Shown piece by piece: positions 32,211 to 42,700 of a stretch of 64,000 nucleotides of DNA (position 1 is its first letter; each line of letters opens with the position of its first letter). Source of the stretch: Taibaiella sp041660405 (lineage in GTDB: Bacteria; Bacteroidota; Bacteroidia; Chitinophagales; Chitinophagaceae). Made by a program: the position numbers and the translations under genes. Location of the stretch: the NCBI GenBank assembly GCA_041660405.1, contig JBAZWL010000005.1:148834-212833 (forward strand), in the 5' to 3' direction. Below the pieces are notes generated by a model that had not been told where the DNA came from, did not search any database, and saw nothing but the letters and a program-made list of their open reading frames with translations.

Positions 32211-32705
32211 ATGAAAAAGTTCCTTTTTGTAGTAGCTATGATGCTATCTATATCTTCCTTCGCTCAGATCAAATCTGCAAACCTTACTGCTAGTGGGCTC
32301 ACTTGTAGCATGTGCAGTAAGGCTATCTATAAGTCATTAGTAAAAGTTGCTACTATCCAGGATGTGAAAGTGGACATTAAAAATTCAAGCTATCTGATCA
32401 CTTTTAAACCAGGAGAGACCGTATCTCTTGCAGCTATAAAAAAGGCTGTGGAGGATGCAGGTTTCTCAGTAGCTGCGCTAAAAGTAACAGCCAATTTTGA
32501 GAAAACAGAAATAGGACCGGATGCCAAAATTTCGCTTCAGGGAAGTACCTACCGTTTTCTCAATAGTTCAAAACAAACTATCCAGGGAGTAAAGACCTTT
32601 GCTGTTGTAGATAAAAATTACCTGCCGGCCAGCGAACATAAAAAGTACGCTAAGAATATTACGGCTAAGCCTGGTAGCGGCGTCTATCACGTTACACTAC
32701 TTTAA
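32211..32705 (+). CDS. Exported heavy-metal-associated domain protein
   Basis: 164 residues. A signal peptide (ends SSFAQ, about residue 19) is followed by an HMA domain: NLTASGLTCSMCSKAIYK with Cys32 and Cys35, ending AVEDAGFSVAALKV. The C-terminal 70 residues form a separate beta-rich part (ISLQGSTYRFLNSSKQTIQG). Being periplasmic it would bind copper outside the cytoplasm, perhaps taking it from CopA or handing it to the outer-membrane protein encoded one base downstream. Confidence 0.83.
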   Translation: MKKFLFVVAMMLSISSFAQIKSANLTASGLTCSMCSKAIYKSLVKVATIQDVKVDIKNSSYLITFKPGETVSLAAIKKAVEDAGFSVAALKVTANFEKTEIGPDAKISLQGSTYRFLNSSKQTIQGVKTFAVVDKNYLPASEHKKYAKNITAKPGSGVYHVTLL

Positions 32706-32706
32706 T

Positions 32707-33540
32707 ATGGGATCAATGAAAAATTTCATAAGGTTATTATTGCTGGCAGGGTTCATATCTATGGCTTTCAGCAAAGCCGATGGTCAGGAATTATTTGTTT
32801 ATACAGAACCGGCCAGCAATATGCCAGCCAGGTCCTTAGGTCTCCGGTTGAATAATTGGGTCATGCAGGAAAAGGTAAGCAAGGATATCAATTACCACCT
32901 GATTCCCGAAGTTATGTGGGGTGTAAATAAAAACCTGATGCTTCATGCAGAAGGCTTTTTGAGTAACCGCAATGCAGGGCTATCAGCCGAAGGTGGGGCC
33001 TTATATGCCAAGTATCGTTTCTTTAGCCGGGATAAAGTATATCGTCATTTTCGCCTGGCGGCCTTTGCACGCACGGCTATTAATAATAGCGACATACACC
33101 AGGAAGAAATTGAAACAAACGGACATAACTCCGGCTATGAATTTGGAATGATTGCTACCCAATTATTGCATAAGCAAGCCATATCAGCCACTGTTAGTTA
33201 CGAACGTGCATTGGGTAATGCAGGTGGCAATGAATATCCATCTGTCCAGGCCAACAAAGCAATAAACTATTCTCTATCTACAGGCCGGTTGTTGTTACCC
33301 AAAAACTACACCGATTATGATCAGGTAAACCTGAATGTAATGGCAGAAGTGTTAGGCCAATATCTTCCAGAAAATGGCAAATCCTTTATGGATCTGACGG
33401 CATCTGTCCAGCTTATTTTCAATAGCCAGACAAGGGTGGATGTAGGCTATAAAAGATCATTGTACAGCAATATGCTTCGTACAGCCCCCAACGGTTTCCT
33501 GATAAGGTTTGAGCACTTATTGTTCAATGTCATGAGATAA
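32707..33540 (+). CDS. Outer-membrane beta-barrel-like protein of the copper cluster
   Basis: 277 residues. An alternative ATG four codons in (MKNFIRLLLLAGF) is likely the true start, because the signal peptide follows it directly and ends ADGQ. The mature part has alternating aromatic and polar strands (YHLIPEVMWGVNKNLMLHAEGFLS, ALYAKYRFFSRD, DLTASVQLIFNSQTRVDVGYKRS) and ends with a terminal strand GFLIRFEHLLFNVMR, typical of barrels. It is translationally coupled to the exported HMA protein (1-base gap). No transport motif is recognisable; metal handling is inferred from the operon. Confidence 0.7.
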   Translation: MGSMKNFIRLLLLAGFISMAFSKADGQELFVYTEPASNMPARSLGLRLNNWVMQEKVSKDINYHLIPEVMWGVNKNLMLHAEGFLSNRNAGLSAEGGALYAKYRFFSRDKVYRHFRLAAFARTAINNSDIHQEEIETNGHNSGYEFGMIATQLLHKQAISATVSYERALGNAGGNEYPSVQANKAINYSLSTGRLLLPKNYTDYDQVNLNVMAEVLGQYLPENGKSFMDLTASVQLIFNSQTRVDVGYKRSLYSNMLRTAPNGFLIRFEHLLFNVMR

Positions 33541-33602
33541 AAGTTTAAAGAAAACAAATCGAGGAAAGAAACAATCCATAGTTGTATCAATGATCTATAC
33601 TA

Positions 33603-33636
33603 CCGGAAACATACTTTTTAAAAGGTATGTTTCCGG
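33603..33636. terminator. Hairpin straddling the end of the LytTR regulator gene
   Basis: CCGGAAACATAC (33603-33614) pairs perfectly with GTATGTTTCCGG (33625-33636). The stop codon of the minus-strand regulator lies in the loop. It lies between convergent genes and can act in both directions, although neither flank has a T-run. Confidence 0.55.
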
Positions 33637-34397
33637 CTATGGAAAGCGTGCAGCAATTGATCTTTCTTTCTTACGGAAACTTCAAGCATGACTTTATCTT
33701 TCATGACTACATACCCTCCACCACTCTTTCCTTTGTTATATTCTGCTACCTGCCTGATATTGATCAGGTGCTTATGATGGATTCGGATAAACCCATAGTC
33801 TTTTAATTCTTCCTCATAAGTTGCCAGCGTACGGGAAACGGTCTTAGGTGCTTCTTTATTAAAAAATAAGACAGTGTAATTATCGGTAGCTTCACAACGG
33901 ATAATATCATCAATATCGGCAAGGATAAATCCATAGAGCGTTGGTACTTTAAGTTTTCTGACGATCATTTGATTGTGAAACCGATTCAGGAGTTCCGAGA
34001 AATCATTCATCCGATTACCTTTATCCTTACATCTTGCCAGGGCTTTTTGTACTGCTTCTCCGAATTCTTTTTCATTTACCGGCTTCAATACATAATCAAT
34101 CACAGAAGCCTTTATCGCTTTGATAGCGTAATGATCAAAACCAGAGATCAGTATGACCTGCGCACTTAAAGAAGGATATTGCCTCAGGATGTCAAAGCCA
34201 CTGCCATCCGGCAATTCCGCATCCAGAAAAATAATATCAGGTACTGTTTCAGACAACAGGTTAATAGCGTCTGCTACGGTACCTGCCTGACCGATAATAT
34301 TGATCTCAGGAAAAGATTCCCCTAAAAGATGATGAATAATTTGCTTGCTATGGTCATCATCATCAATGATAAAGCCATTATAAAAGTGTGTGTTCAT
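33618..34397 (-). CDS. LytTR-family response regulator (pair 1)
   Basis: 259 residues from the ATG at 34397 (MNTHFYNGFIIDDDD); a TTG two codons earlier is less likely. Receiver domain about 8-125: acidic DDDD pocket, phosphorylated Asp59 in IIFLDAELPDGSGFDIL and Lys in DYVLKPVNEKEF. The C-terminal LytTR DNA-binding domain (about 160-255) has YEEELKDYGFIRIHHKHLINIRQV. Its start overlaps the sensor kinase stop by about 20 bases, so the two form one unit. It is close in sequence and arrangement to the regulator at 58152-58907. Target genes may include the T9SS proteins nearby; this is inference. Confidence 0.92.
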   Translation of the reverse strand: MNTHFYNGFIIDDDDHSKQIIHHLLGESFPEINIIGQAGTVADAINLLSETVPDIIFLDAELPDGSGFDILRQYPSLSAQVILISGFDHYAIKAIKASVIDYVLKPVNEKEFGEAVQKALARCKDKGNRMNDFSELLNRFHNQMIVRKLKVPTLYGFILADIDDIIRCEATDNYTVLFFNKEAPKTVSRTLATYEEELKDYGFIRIHHKHLINIRQVAEYNKGKSGGGYVVMKDKVMLEVSVRKKDQLLHAFHSRKHTF

Positions 34398-37386
34398 AAG
34401 CAATAACAGGTATTTTTAGTTGTACAATGATGCCACTCTTGTCGGGATCAAAATTCTTCTTATTGTATAAGTTGATTTTAATTTTCATGCCAAATAATTG
34501 ATTATAAGTTTCGGCACGGCTACCGGAAAGGCGAAATCCAAGAGAGCCTATGTTACCATTATGCTCAGGAGTAAAGCCCATCCCATCATCTTCCACACTT
34601 ATCTCTAGCTGATTTTCTTCCGGCTGTTCGAAACGAATGATCACAGTGCCACCTTCTCTCCTGGCAGCAATCCCATGCTTCATCGCATTTTCAACATAAG
34701 GTTGTATTAGCATAGCCGGTATCATTGTCTGCTGGTCAATATTATCTGCTACAACTATCTGGTAATGGAGACGCTCATGAAATCTCATCTTTTCCAGTTG
34801 CAGATAATTACTCAGGTAATTTGTTTCCTCGGCTATCGTAATAAAGGCCTGACGCGAGTATTGCATGGTAAAACGTATGAGCCTTGCGAAAAGATCGAGG
34901 TATTGACGTGCCTGATCATGCTGCTTTTCGTAATTAAAATATTGAATGGAGTTAAGGCAGTTGTAAATGAAATGAGGATTGATCTGTGCCTTGATTGCTT
35001 CTAGTTCCAGTTCGGCCAGCCTTCTTTCCTGTCTGGCCTTCTCATACTTGCTCAATGCCATCCGGGTGGCCCTTCGTCTGATTAAGAAGTACAAAAGCAG
35101 GGCCACCAGTAAACATACTATAGCCTTAAAGAAGAATGTTTGCCAGAATACCGGAAGAATATGGATACTAAGGATTACGGGTGTTTTACTTCTGGTACCT
35201 TTTGCATTGCTGGCATAGGCCCGGAACAAGTATGTTCCCGGTGCCAGGCCGGTAAAATGTATTTCAGGATTGTCGGTTTCCGTCCATTCATCGCTTAGGC
35301 CTTCCATTTTATAGTAATACTTTGTATTACCGAAACTTTCATAGGAAATGGCGCTTAGCGATATCGTAAAATCATGTTGCTGGTAAGAGAGTTCCAAGGC
35401 TTTTCCAGGTTGGTGCAGCAATGTATCCCGCAAGCGAACTGCATTGAGGTAAACCAGCGGAGCATTCATCTGCAGAAAGGTAGTATCCTGCAGGGGAATA
35501 ATACCTGTTCCCTCTGCGGTGGTGATAAAGGCTGTATCCCTGAATACATATACACCTGTAATATTGTTGGATGGAAGCCCATCGTAAAAAGTATAATTCC
35601 GGGTATGTTTTACTTTAAATTCTTTATCGAATTGTACCTCACAGGCACCTCTTTCTGTTGCTAACCAATACAGGTTATTATTTTGTTTAAATATCTTACG
35701 TACCAACGCTGCACCAGCTCCGGGAAATACCTTGATAGCTCTGGCTGTTCCGTTCAGGGAATTGAAGTAATATATACCTTGTGCGTTCGTACTGATCAAA
35801 GCACCATTTTGACCATCATCTACAATGTCTGTTATATTGATATGACTCAACTCCGGATGATTGATCCTGATAGTCCGGGACCTTAGGTTTCTCTTAATAA
35901 ATAAACCATCTGGTGTGCCTACAAGCACCGTACTATCCGGCAACGATGCAATAGAAGAGGTCCTGCCTTCAAAAATAATTTGTTGAACACTGCTAAACGC
36001 ACCTGATGTTATCTCTCCCGATTTTAGGTAAAAGGCATTACTCTGAGAGGCTACCAACAAGCCCCCATCTATATAAAGGGACATATCTTTATAAGTAGAA
36101 GGGCTGTTGAAATAACGGATACTATTCTTACGACCATCGACCAGAGCCAGATCTTTATCCATAATCAGGAACCGGTTATTATCCAATGGGCAAATGCAAC
36201 GTACACCTTCGTAAAAATTTTGATTCAGCTGGTAATGCTTTATCTGCCCGTCTTTCCTGATGGAAAATTTTTTCTCATTAATATAGCCAATGGCAATATT
36301 TCCGGAACTATCACCATTAATACATTTAGGAATACCAGAACCTGGCAACACAGCATGCACCCGGAGTGCATTCTGAAAATGTTTGCTGGATAAAAAATAC
36401 AAACTATTGTTCTGCCCCGACATCCATATATTTTCTCCCCGGTCTACAAACAGGTAATTGATCACTGTTTTGTCCATGAAATAAAAAGGACGGGCATGAG
36501 GTTGGCTGTACCCTTTATCTACGTAAGCCATACCGCCATCCAGGAATTTGAACCAGAGATTAAGCGCTTTGTCTGTAAAGATTGCCGAGTTTTTTGAAGG
36601 AGCTAATCTGGGAACTGTTTTTATAAGATATAGTATGCTGTCATTCCTGAAAGTATAAATATCTATTTTCTCTCCGGATTTATTATAAGCAAAAATATAT
36701 CTGCCGTCTTCTTTGGCTTCTATTGCTCCTTTACAGGAAACGGGGTTCATCCGGCTATCATAGATTGGCTTGTAACGCCTTTCCCTGAGATCATATTGCT
36801 TGAGTATACGGTCTTCATTGTTGAAGCAAATGACCCGGTTATTCCTTACAGCTACTATGAACGAACTAGTATCCGGTACATCAATTTTCCTTATTCCATC
36901 AGCCGAGAAACAATAAAGCGTCGTTATCCTGGATGCATCACTCAACCAGATATTTCCGGTGAATATATCCAGGAAGAGATTATTCTTTCCTGTATTGCGG
37001 ATAAGATTCAAGCCCGGGTCCTTGCGGCCTGAGATAATTTCACCGCTCTTATAATAGGTAATATTATTGAGTAAGGGAGCCAGCAGCACCTGGTCCTTGC
37101 CATAGGGATTACAAGATAATATTTCCTGATCTGCCGGCATTAATTGATCGCGAAGAACCTGAAACTTTTTCCCATCAAACCGTAACGCACCATTTTCAGT
37201 TCCCAGCCACAAAAAGCCTTTTTGATCCTGTTGAATGACGTAACCATTTGTAGCGGTATAACCGTCGATTAAGGTATACTTACGCATACCGGGCAACTGA
37301 GCTTCGGCCGTAAAAGGCTGATTCAGATGAACACAGAAAAGCAGAAGCAAAAAACATATTTTAACCTTAAAATATGTAGTATCCAC
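34378..37386 (-). CDS. LytS-type sensor histidine kinase with two-component propeller (pair 1)
   Basis: 1002 residues starting with GTG at 37386 (no in-frame ATG precedes the signal peptide). Signal peptide to about residue 29, then periplasmic beta-propeller repeats (about 35-640, e.g. DQKGFLWLGTENGALRFDGKKF, GENIWMSGQNNSLYF), a Y_Y_Y-type domain (about 675-730, LAPGTYLFRAYASNAKG), one membrane helix (752-775), then a His-kinase domain with NPHFIYNCLNSIQ (His near 800), the N-box IQPYVENAMKHGI and the glycine box DDGMGF. It would sense an outside signal, perhaps a glycan or peptide, and phosphorylate the regulator that overlaps its 3' end. Confidence 0.93.
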   Translation of the reverse strand: MDTTYFKVKICFLLLLFCVHLNQPFTAEAQLPGMRKYTLIDGYTATNGYVIQQDQKGFLWLGTENGALRFDGKKFQVLRDQLMPADQEILSCNPYGKDQVLLAPLLNNITYYKSGEIISGRKDPGLNLIRNTGKNNLFLDIFTGNIWLSDASRITTLYCFSADGIRKIDVPDTSSFIVAVRNNRVICFNNEDRILKQYDLRERRYKPIYDSRMNPVSCKGAIEAKEDGRYIFAYNKSGEKIDIYTFRNDSILYLIKTVPRLAPSKNSAIFTDKALNLWFKFLDGGMAYVDKGYSQPHARPFYFMDKTVINYLFVDRGENIWMSGQNNSLYFLSSKHFQNALRVHAVLPGSGIPKCINGDSSGNIAIGYINEKKFSIRKDGQIKHYQLNQNFYEGVRCICPLDNNRFLIMDKDLALVDGRKNSIRYFNSPSTYKDMSLYIDGGLLVASQSNAFYLKSGEITSGAFSSVQQIIFEGRTSSIASLPDSTVLVGTPDGLFIKRNLRSRTIRINHPELSHINITDIVDDGQNGALISTNAQGIYYFNSLNGTARAIKVFPGAGAALVRKIFKQNNNLYWLATERGACEVQFDKEFKVKHTRNYTFYDGLPSNNITGVYVFRDTAFITTAEGTGIIPLQDTTFLQMNAPLVYLNAVRLRDTLLHQPGKALELSYQQHDFTISLSAISYESFGNTKYYYKMEGLSDEWTETDNPEIHFTGLAPGTYLFRAYASNAKGTRSKTPVILSIHILPVFWQTFFFKAIVCLLVALLLYFLIRRRATRMALSKYEKARQERRLAELELEAIKAQINPHFIYNCLNSIQYFNYEKQHDQARQYLDLFARLIRFTMQYSRQAFITIAEETNYLSNYLQLEKMRFHERLHYQIVVADNIDQQTMIPAMLIQPYVENAMKHGIAARREGGTVIIRFEQPEENQLEISVEDDGMGFTPEHNGNIGSLGFRLSGSRAETYNQLFGMKIKINLYNKKNFDPDKSGIIVQLKIPVIAYEHTLL

Positions 37387-37501
37387 TATAATTCGGGTTT
37401 GGTACCCTCAAGTTACAAATACTTTTTGAAAACAGTTGCATTTATTTAACAATCTATACACTTACACAATTTCTATATACACTTGCTCATTTGTGCTTGC
37501 A

Positions 37502-37549
37502 TAACAGAGGCTGGTTCTTTTACCTTGGGTTACATTTTCCGGAAATGTA
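37502..37549 (+). promoter_or_regulatory. Possible promoter and palindrome upstream of the PKD protein gene
   Basis: TACCTTGG (37521-37528, one mismatch to TAnnTTTG) is followed by the 19-base palindrome TACATTTTCCGGAAATGTA at 37531-37549, which would cover the start site. The region also lies upstream of the divergent kinase gene. Confidence 0.3.
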
Positions 37550-37625
37550 TCAGAAAGGCCTCTCGAAATTTTCTTTATCATGAAAGTAAAAAGAGGATTT
37601 TTTTCACCAAACCATTCATTATTCT

Positions 37626-39299
37626 ATGAGACTTCAATCCTTATTTTCAAAATGTACCCTGGCCGTAGCTACGCTATTGTTGTCTGGTACTTTATTTCAT
37701 GCGCAAGCCCAACCTGGTTGTGCACAAGCGCCACTCTGCCTTTCCAACGGCGAATTAACTTCCAACGGAGGAGGTGGTGATATGAATAATAGCGCGCCTG
37801 CTATAGGGCCTTCCACTGTAAACAGCTGGTATGTATCTCATGGCTCCCCCACCATTGGGGCTCCATATCCAGGTGGTGGTGCCCCCAACGGTATATGGAT
37901 GTGGTCCTACAGTGGGAGGGGCGAAGGTATTTATTCCTGCTACCAGTTCCAGGCTGGTCACCAATACCGCATTTGTCTTTGGGTGCAAAATACAGGGCAG
38001 TCCCCCATTAATCCCGGCAACCTTATGATTTATGCTTCTAATGGACTTACGGGTAACGGACCTACAAGTACAACCATTGCTGTACCTGGTTCTTCCGAAT
38101 TGATCAGTAATGCTCATACGGTTAACATGAGCTGGGTGCAATTAACTTACTGGTATACTCCTAGTGCCAATTATAACCAGATCTGGATTTATCCTTTCCG
38201 CGCAGGTGGCTCTATTAATTCCGGCCAATACGAGCTGAATGTGGACAGGATCAATATTTTCGAAGTGCCTTATGGTGTAGGCATGGTTATACCTTGCGGT
38301 GGTACCATTACTCTTGATGCACCAGTCGGTTGTCCCGGTGTCTCTTATGACTGGTACGATCCTTCCATGAACTATATTGGTTCGGGAACAGTAATCATTC
38401 CTAATGCTGATCCGTCTATGGATGGTAACTATACCTTAATGATCACCAGTGGTGACTGCACTGCTCAATCGGGCATCCAGATCATGGTTGAACCATGCGA
38501 ACCTTGTGATAATTTCCAACCTAACTTTGACATGCAAGGGCAATGTAATCCACGTACCTTCATCGATATGTCATCGGGTCCGGGTACATCTGTAGCCTGG
38601 TTCTGGGAATTTGGTGATGGTGGCACGTCCAACCTGCAGAACCCTACACATGCTTATGCTACCGGCGGTGTGTATGAAGTCTGCCTCACAGTGATTCGTA
38701 AGTCAGGAAAAGAAACCTGCTGTAAGCGTATTTGCAGAAAGATAGATGTGTGTGATCCTCATACTGGCCCGGTAGATCCAGCCGATCCTGTAGGATTCAA
38801 ATTTGACTATCTGAACAGCACACAACAAGCAGTAAAATTCCAGGATGTCATCAAAGGAGATAAAGTGATTTGTGAATATCAATGGGATTTTGGCGATGGC
38901 AATACTTCCAACCTGCCTAACCCTGCTCACGTTTATGAGCAACCTGGTTTATACAATGTATGCCTCAATGTACAGCATTGCGATTACGATGCAGCCAATA
39001 AGGTATCCAAATCCAGGAATTACAACTATTGTCAGACAGTACGTGCCAAAGGAAGCCTTACTGTAAGTGAGATAGATGTGATCCCGAATCCTGCTACTGA
39101 TAGGGCAACCATAATGATCAGAAATATTAAAGAACCGGTTGTGAGCTTAAGGAATGTGCATGGTGCCGAAGTGGCCAAAGCTCAATCTTCAGGTGAAGGA
39201 AAATATACGTTCAATCTGGATAACCTTAGTGCCGGAATTTATATGGTAACGGTTGAAGGTAAAGAAGGTAAGTTTGTCAAAAAACTGGTAAAGAAATAG
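37626..39299 (+). CDS. Secreted PKD-domain protein with T9SS sorting domain
   Basis: 557 residues. Signal peptide ends FHAQAQ (about 29). An N-terminal beta-sandwich-like domain (30-225: YSCYQFQAGHQYRICLWVQNTG) resembles carbohydrate-binding folds. A Cys-rich Ig-like segment (225-290) follows. Two PKD domains: about 288-375 (WFWEFGDGGTSNLQNPTHAY) and about 385-478 (YQWDFGDGNTSNLPNPAHVY). The last 75 residues (IPNPATDRATIMIRN to FVKKLVKK) are a T9SS type A domain. It is divergent from the kinase/regulator pair 1, 239 bases apart, which may control it. Likely a surface or matrix protein. Confidence 0.88.
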   Translation: MRLQSLFSKCTLAVATLLLSGTLFHAQAQPGCAQAPLCLSNGELTSNGGGGDMNNSAPAIGPSTVNSWYVSHGSPTIGAPYPGGGAPNGIWMWSYSGRGEGIYSCYQFQAGHQYRICLWVQNTGQSPINPGNLMIYASNGLTGNGPTSTTIAVPGSSELISNAHTVNMSWVQLTYWYTPSANYNQIWIYPFRAGGSINSGQYELNVDRINIFEVPYGVGMVIPCGGTITLDAPVGCPGVSYDWYDPSMNYIGSGTVIIPNADPSMDGNYTLMITSGDCTAQSGIQIMVEPCEPCDNFQPNFDMQGQCNPRTFIDMSSGPGTSVAWFWEFGDGGTSNLQNPTHAYATGGVYEVCLTVIRKSGKETCCKRICRKIDVCDPHTGPVDPADPVGFKFDYLNSTQQAVKFQDVIKGDKVICEYQWDFGDGNTSNLPNPAHVYEQPGLYNVCLNVQHCDYDAANKVSKSRNYNYCQTVRAKGSLTVSEIDVIPNPATDRATIMIRNIKEPVVSLRNVHGAEVAKAQSSGEGKYTFNLDNLSAGIYMVTVEGKEGKFVKKLVKK

Positions 39300-39323
39300 T
39301 TCCTTTATACCAGTTACTAAGTG

Positions 39324-39368
39324 AAGCTGCCTCTTATGTTTTTATAACGTAAGAGACAGCTTTTTTTT
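39324..39368 (+). terminator. Terminator of the PKD protein gene
   Basis: AAGCTG-CTCTTA pairs with TAAGAG-CAGCTT with one mismatch, followed by eight Ts. Confidence 0.75.
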
Positions 39369-39394
39369 GCAAATGTATGGGCTTAGTATCTTCG
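39367..39394 (+). promoter_or_regulatory. Possible promoter of the 2386-residue protein gene
   Basis: TTG at 39367-39369, 17-base spacer, then TATCTTCG at 39387-39394 (one mismatch to TAnnTTTG). The -33 element overlaps the T-run of the preceding terminator. It would give a leader of about 360 bases. Confidence 0.35.
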
Positions 39395-39758
39395 CAATCC
39401 CGCTATCATTTCCCATATTTATTTACAGTTTTTCTCTTTTCTCTTAATTTATTTTACCAGATTTCCTACCATTATTTTGTAGAAATATTTCTACAAGATC
39501 GCAGTTGTGTGTTCCATACGGCAGCATTATCTTTAACCACAATTAAATTCCCGCCCCAAAGTTTAATTAATCGAAAGTCAAATTTAAAATTTAACCATAA
39601 AACAATTATTTAACAGACTATGTTAAATAATACCAAAATAAATGCAGACTTTTACCCAAAATACTGATAATTTATAAATATTTTATAAATTCTACAACAT
39701 CTATTTATAATCTGATCCAATCTTTTTTCTTTTATCAATTCAAAACCAACACTTTCAA
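39395..39758. other. AT-rich untranslated leader or spacer
   Basis: 364 strongly AT-rich bases before the start of the large SBBP/Ig protein gene. If the upstream promoter is right, this is a long 5' leader. I see no clear hairpin, RNA gene or open frame of note. Confidence 0.35.
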
Positions 39759-42700
39759 ATGAACCGACAGATTTACTCTCTTTTGCTCGGATGCTTACTA
39801 TGTGTTGCCTATTCAGCAAGAGGGCAAAGCATTCCTCAAAAGGATGCTGAACTCAAAGCTAAAGCATGGCAATGGCATCAGGAGACCAAAAATGGATTTA
39901 CCCAAAACAAAGGCCAGGTCTACGACCAGAACGGCAAGGTAAACCGTACTGTAAAATACCTGCTCAACATGCCGGGCCTCAATGTACAGCTAAGAGCCAA
40001 CAGCTTTAGCTACGATACCTGGCTGGCAGAAAAAAAGCCCGGAAAAGAGAACCGGAATCCATTCGATGAACTGGCCATGCCAACCGAACAGGCATCAACA
40101 AAAGTTCAGTTCCATCGTGTGGATATTGAGCTGGAAGGTGCTAACCCTAATCCTGAACTGGTAGTAGCAAACGCACTTTCAGGTACGGATATTGTTATGG
40201 ACGGCGCTTCAGAAATTCGCGATATCCATAGCTACGGCAAGGTAACTTATAAAGATATTTACCCCGGTATTGACCTGGAGTTCCTGGCTAAAAAAGGCAG
40301 AGACAAACCGGTAGAGTACAACTTTATTGTACACCCCGGCGCTGATGCTTCGCAAATTAAAATGCACTATAAAGGAGCTGATGAAATTGCCTTGAAAGAT
40401 GGACAAATTGAAATGAAGCTGGCCTTTGGAACGCTGAAAGAAAAGATACCCGCCAGCTTTATCGAGCAAACCGGACAAAATCTTGTCGTACAATATAAGT
40501 CAGAAGCTTCCGGTTTATATGCTTTCAATGTACCTGATTACGACAAGAGCAAGACATTGATTATTGACCCGACGCCAACACTGATTTGGGCTACTTATCT
40601 TGGTGGTGCGGAAACTGCTACTTATGATGAGTTATGCGGGGTAAAAGTGGATAACCTTGGTAACGTAATTGTTGCCGGTACTACTACAGCTACTGGTCTT
40701 GCTACGGTTGGTTCCTATCAGCCAACTTATCTTGCCCCCACGGGCAACGGCTATCTGGCCAAATATACAGCTGCCGGTGTGAAAACATGGGCCACTTATA
40801 TTCATGGAAATGGCAATTGCCTGGTATCAACACTTATAGTAGACCCCAGCAATAATATTTACTTATCGATGTGGACCGCCAGTACCAATTTACAGACAAG
40901 CGCTGGCGTCCATCAGACCACACTTTCAGGTAGCTCAGATGGTTATATTATCAAATTTACGCCGGCAGGTGCCTATGCATGGGGTACTTATTTAGGCTCT
41001 ACAGCGGCTGATGTACCATACACTATTAATGTTCTTAACGATGGTAATATAGTCGTTGGTGGTTATGCAGGTGCCGCTAGCACTAACATTGCCTTTGGTA
41101 CTGGTTTTGATCAGACCTTTGGAGGCGGTGGGTCGGACGCTTTTATAGTAAAGCTAAATGCCACTACCGGTGACGGTATATGGGGTACTTATATTGGTGG
41201 CCCGGATGTTGGCACTGAAAATACCTTGGGGCTTGTCAGTGATAATGCAGGCAACATTTATTTTGCAGCCAATAGCGCCAGTATAACTGGCATTCCTATG
41301 CCAAATGCAATACAGCCAACGTTTGGTGGTGGTACGATCGATGCCATAATTGGCAGGCTAAACAGTACAGGAAGCACACTTGCTTGGTGTACTTATTATG
41401 GTGGCAGTGGTTATGATGCTGCTTTTGAAATTAGGATAGGCGCAGACAGTAACCTGATTGTAGGTGGCATTTCATCAAGTCCGGGGATGGCTACAACCGG
41501 TGCTTACCAGACAACCAATGCAGGTGGTACTTATGATGCCTGGATCTCAAAATTTTCGAGGAACGGTGCCAGAATATGGGCGACTTACTATGGTGGAAGC
41601 AATGATGATCAGGTTCGCTCTGTATGTATTGATGAGAACAATGACATTTACATTGGAGGTTTTACAGCAAGCACTAGTGGTATAGCGACTAACTGCAGTT
41701 ATCAACCAACTTACGGTGGCGGGACCAATGATTGTTTTATCGCAAAAATAAATGCGGCAGGTACAGCGCGTATCTGGGGCTCTTATTTTGGAGGTGCTAA
41801 CGACGATGGGAATAATGGGACCAGTAATGACGGAGATCCATTGGCCTATGCGGGTAATGGAATTCTCTATATGGCTGGATATATTTCTTCCTCCGGTTTT
41901 GCTACCGGCGGTGCTGCGGATGGTACGCTTACAGGCACTACAGATGGTTTCATAGCCAAGTTCTCTGAAGGCTTCGCCCCGGCAGATGTAGCGGTAACAC
42001 CACAGACACTCAGCCCGATGACCCAGACGGCCTGTGCTTTGGGTATCCCTTCAATCATTACGGGTAACCTGGTCAGTATCTATAACCCGGCTACGTTTAC
42101 TTCCCCTATCTTTTACCAATGGCAGATGGCAGATGATTCTACTGCAGGCCCCTGGACGGATATGCCCGGTGAAGTATTTAAGGACCTTACACCGCTTTCC
42201 GGTAATACCACTAAGTATTACCGCCGTAAGGTGCTTGTAAATGATGGCTTCTGCGATAAAAAGCTGGTCAGCACTTCAGCTGTGACCATGGTATCGGTAA
42301 CCTCCAATGTTGCACCGATCGCCAATGCTGACGGGCCACAATGGTTCCTTTGCGGCAGCCCTAATACGGTTACCCTTAACGGTTCGGCAACACCAGCAGG
42401 TTCGGCAACCATCAGCACTTACCAGTGGTATGCAGGTTCTAACCTGACTACTCCTGCGGCCAGTATAGCGACCTTTACACCTACTAATATTACTTCAGCG
42501 ACTACCTATACGTTGAAGGTAACCGATAACAATGGTTGCACCGATGTGGACCAGGTAACGGTTACCCCTGTAGTGGCCAATGCGGGTCTTGACAGATCCC
42601 TGTGCCAGGGCAGTGGCGGCGTACAGATCGGCACTACCGGTATTGCCGGAGGATCTGTGGTGTACAACTGGACCATCCTTTCCGGTACTGCAGGTAGTCT

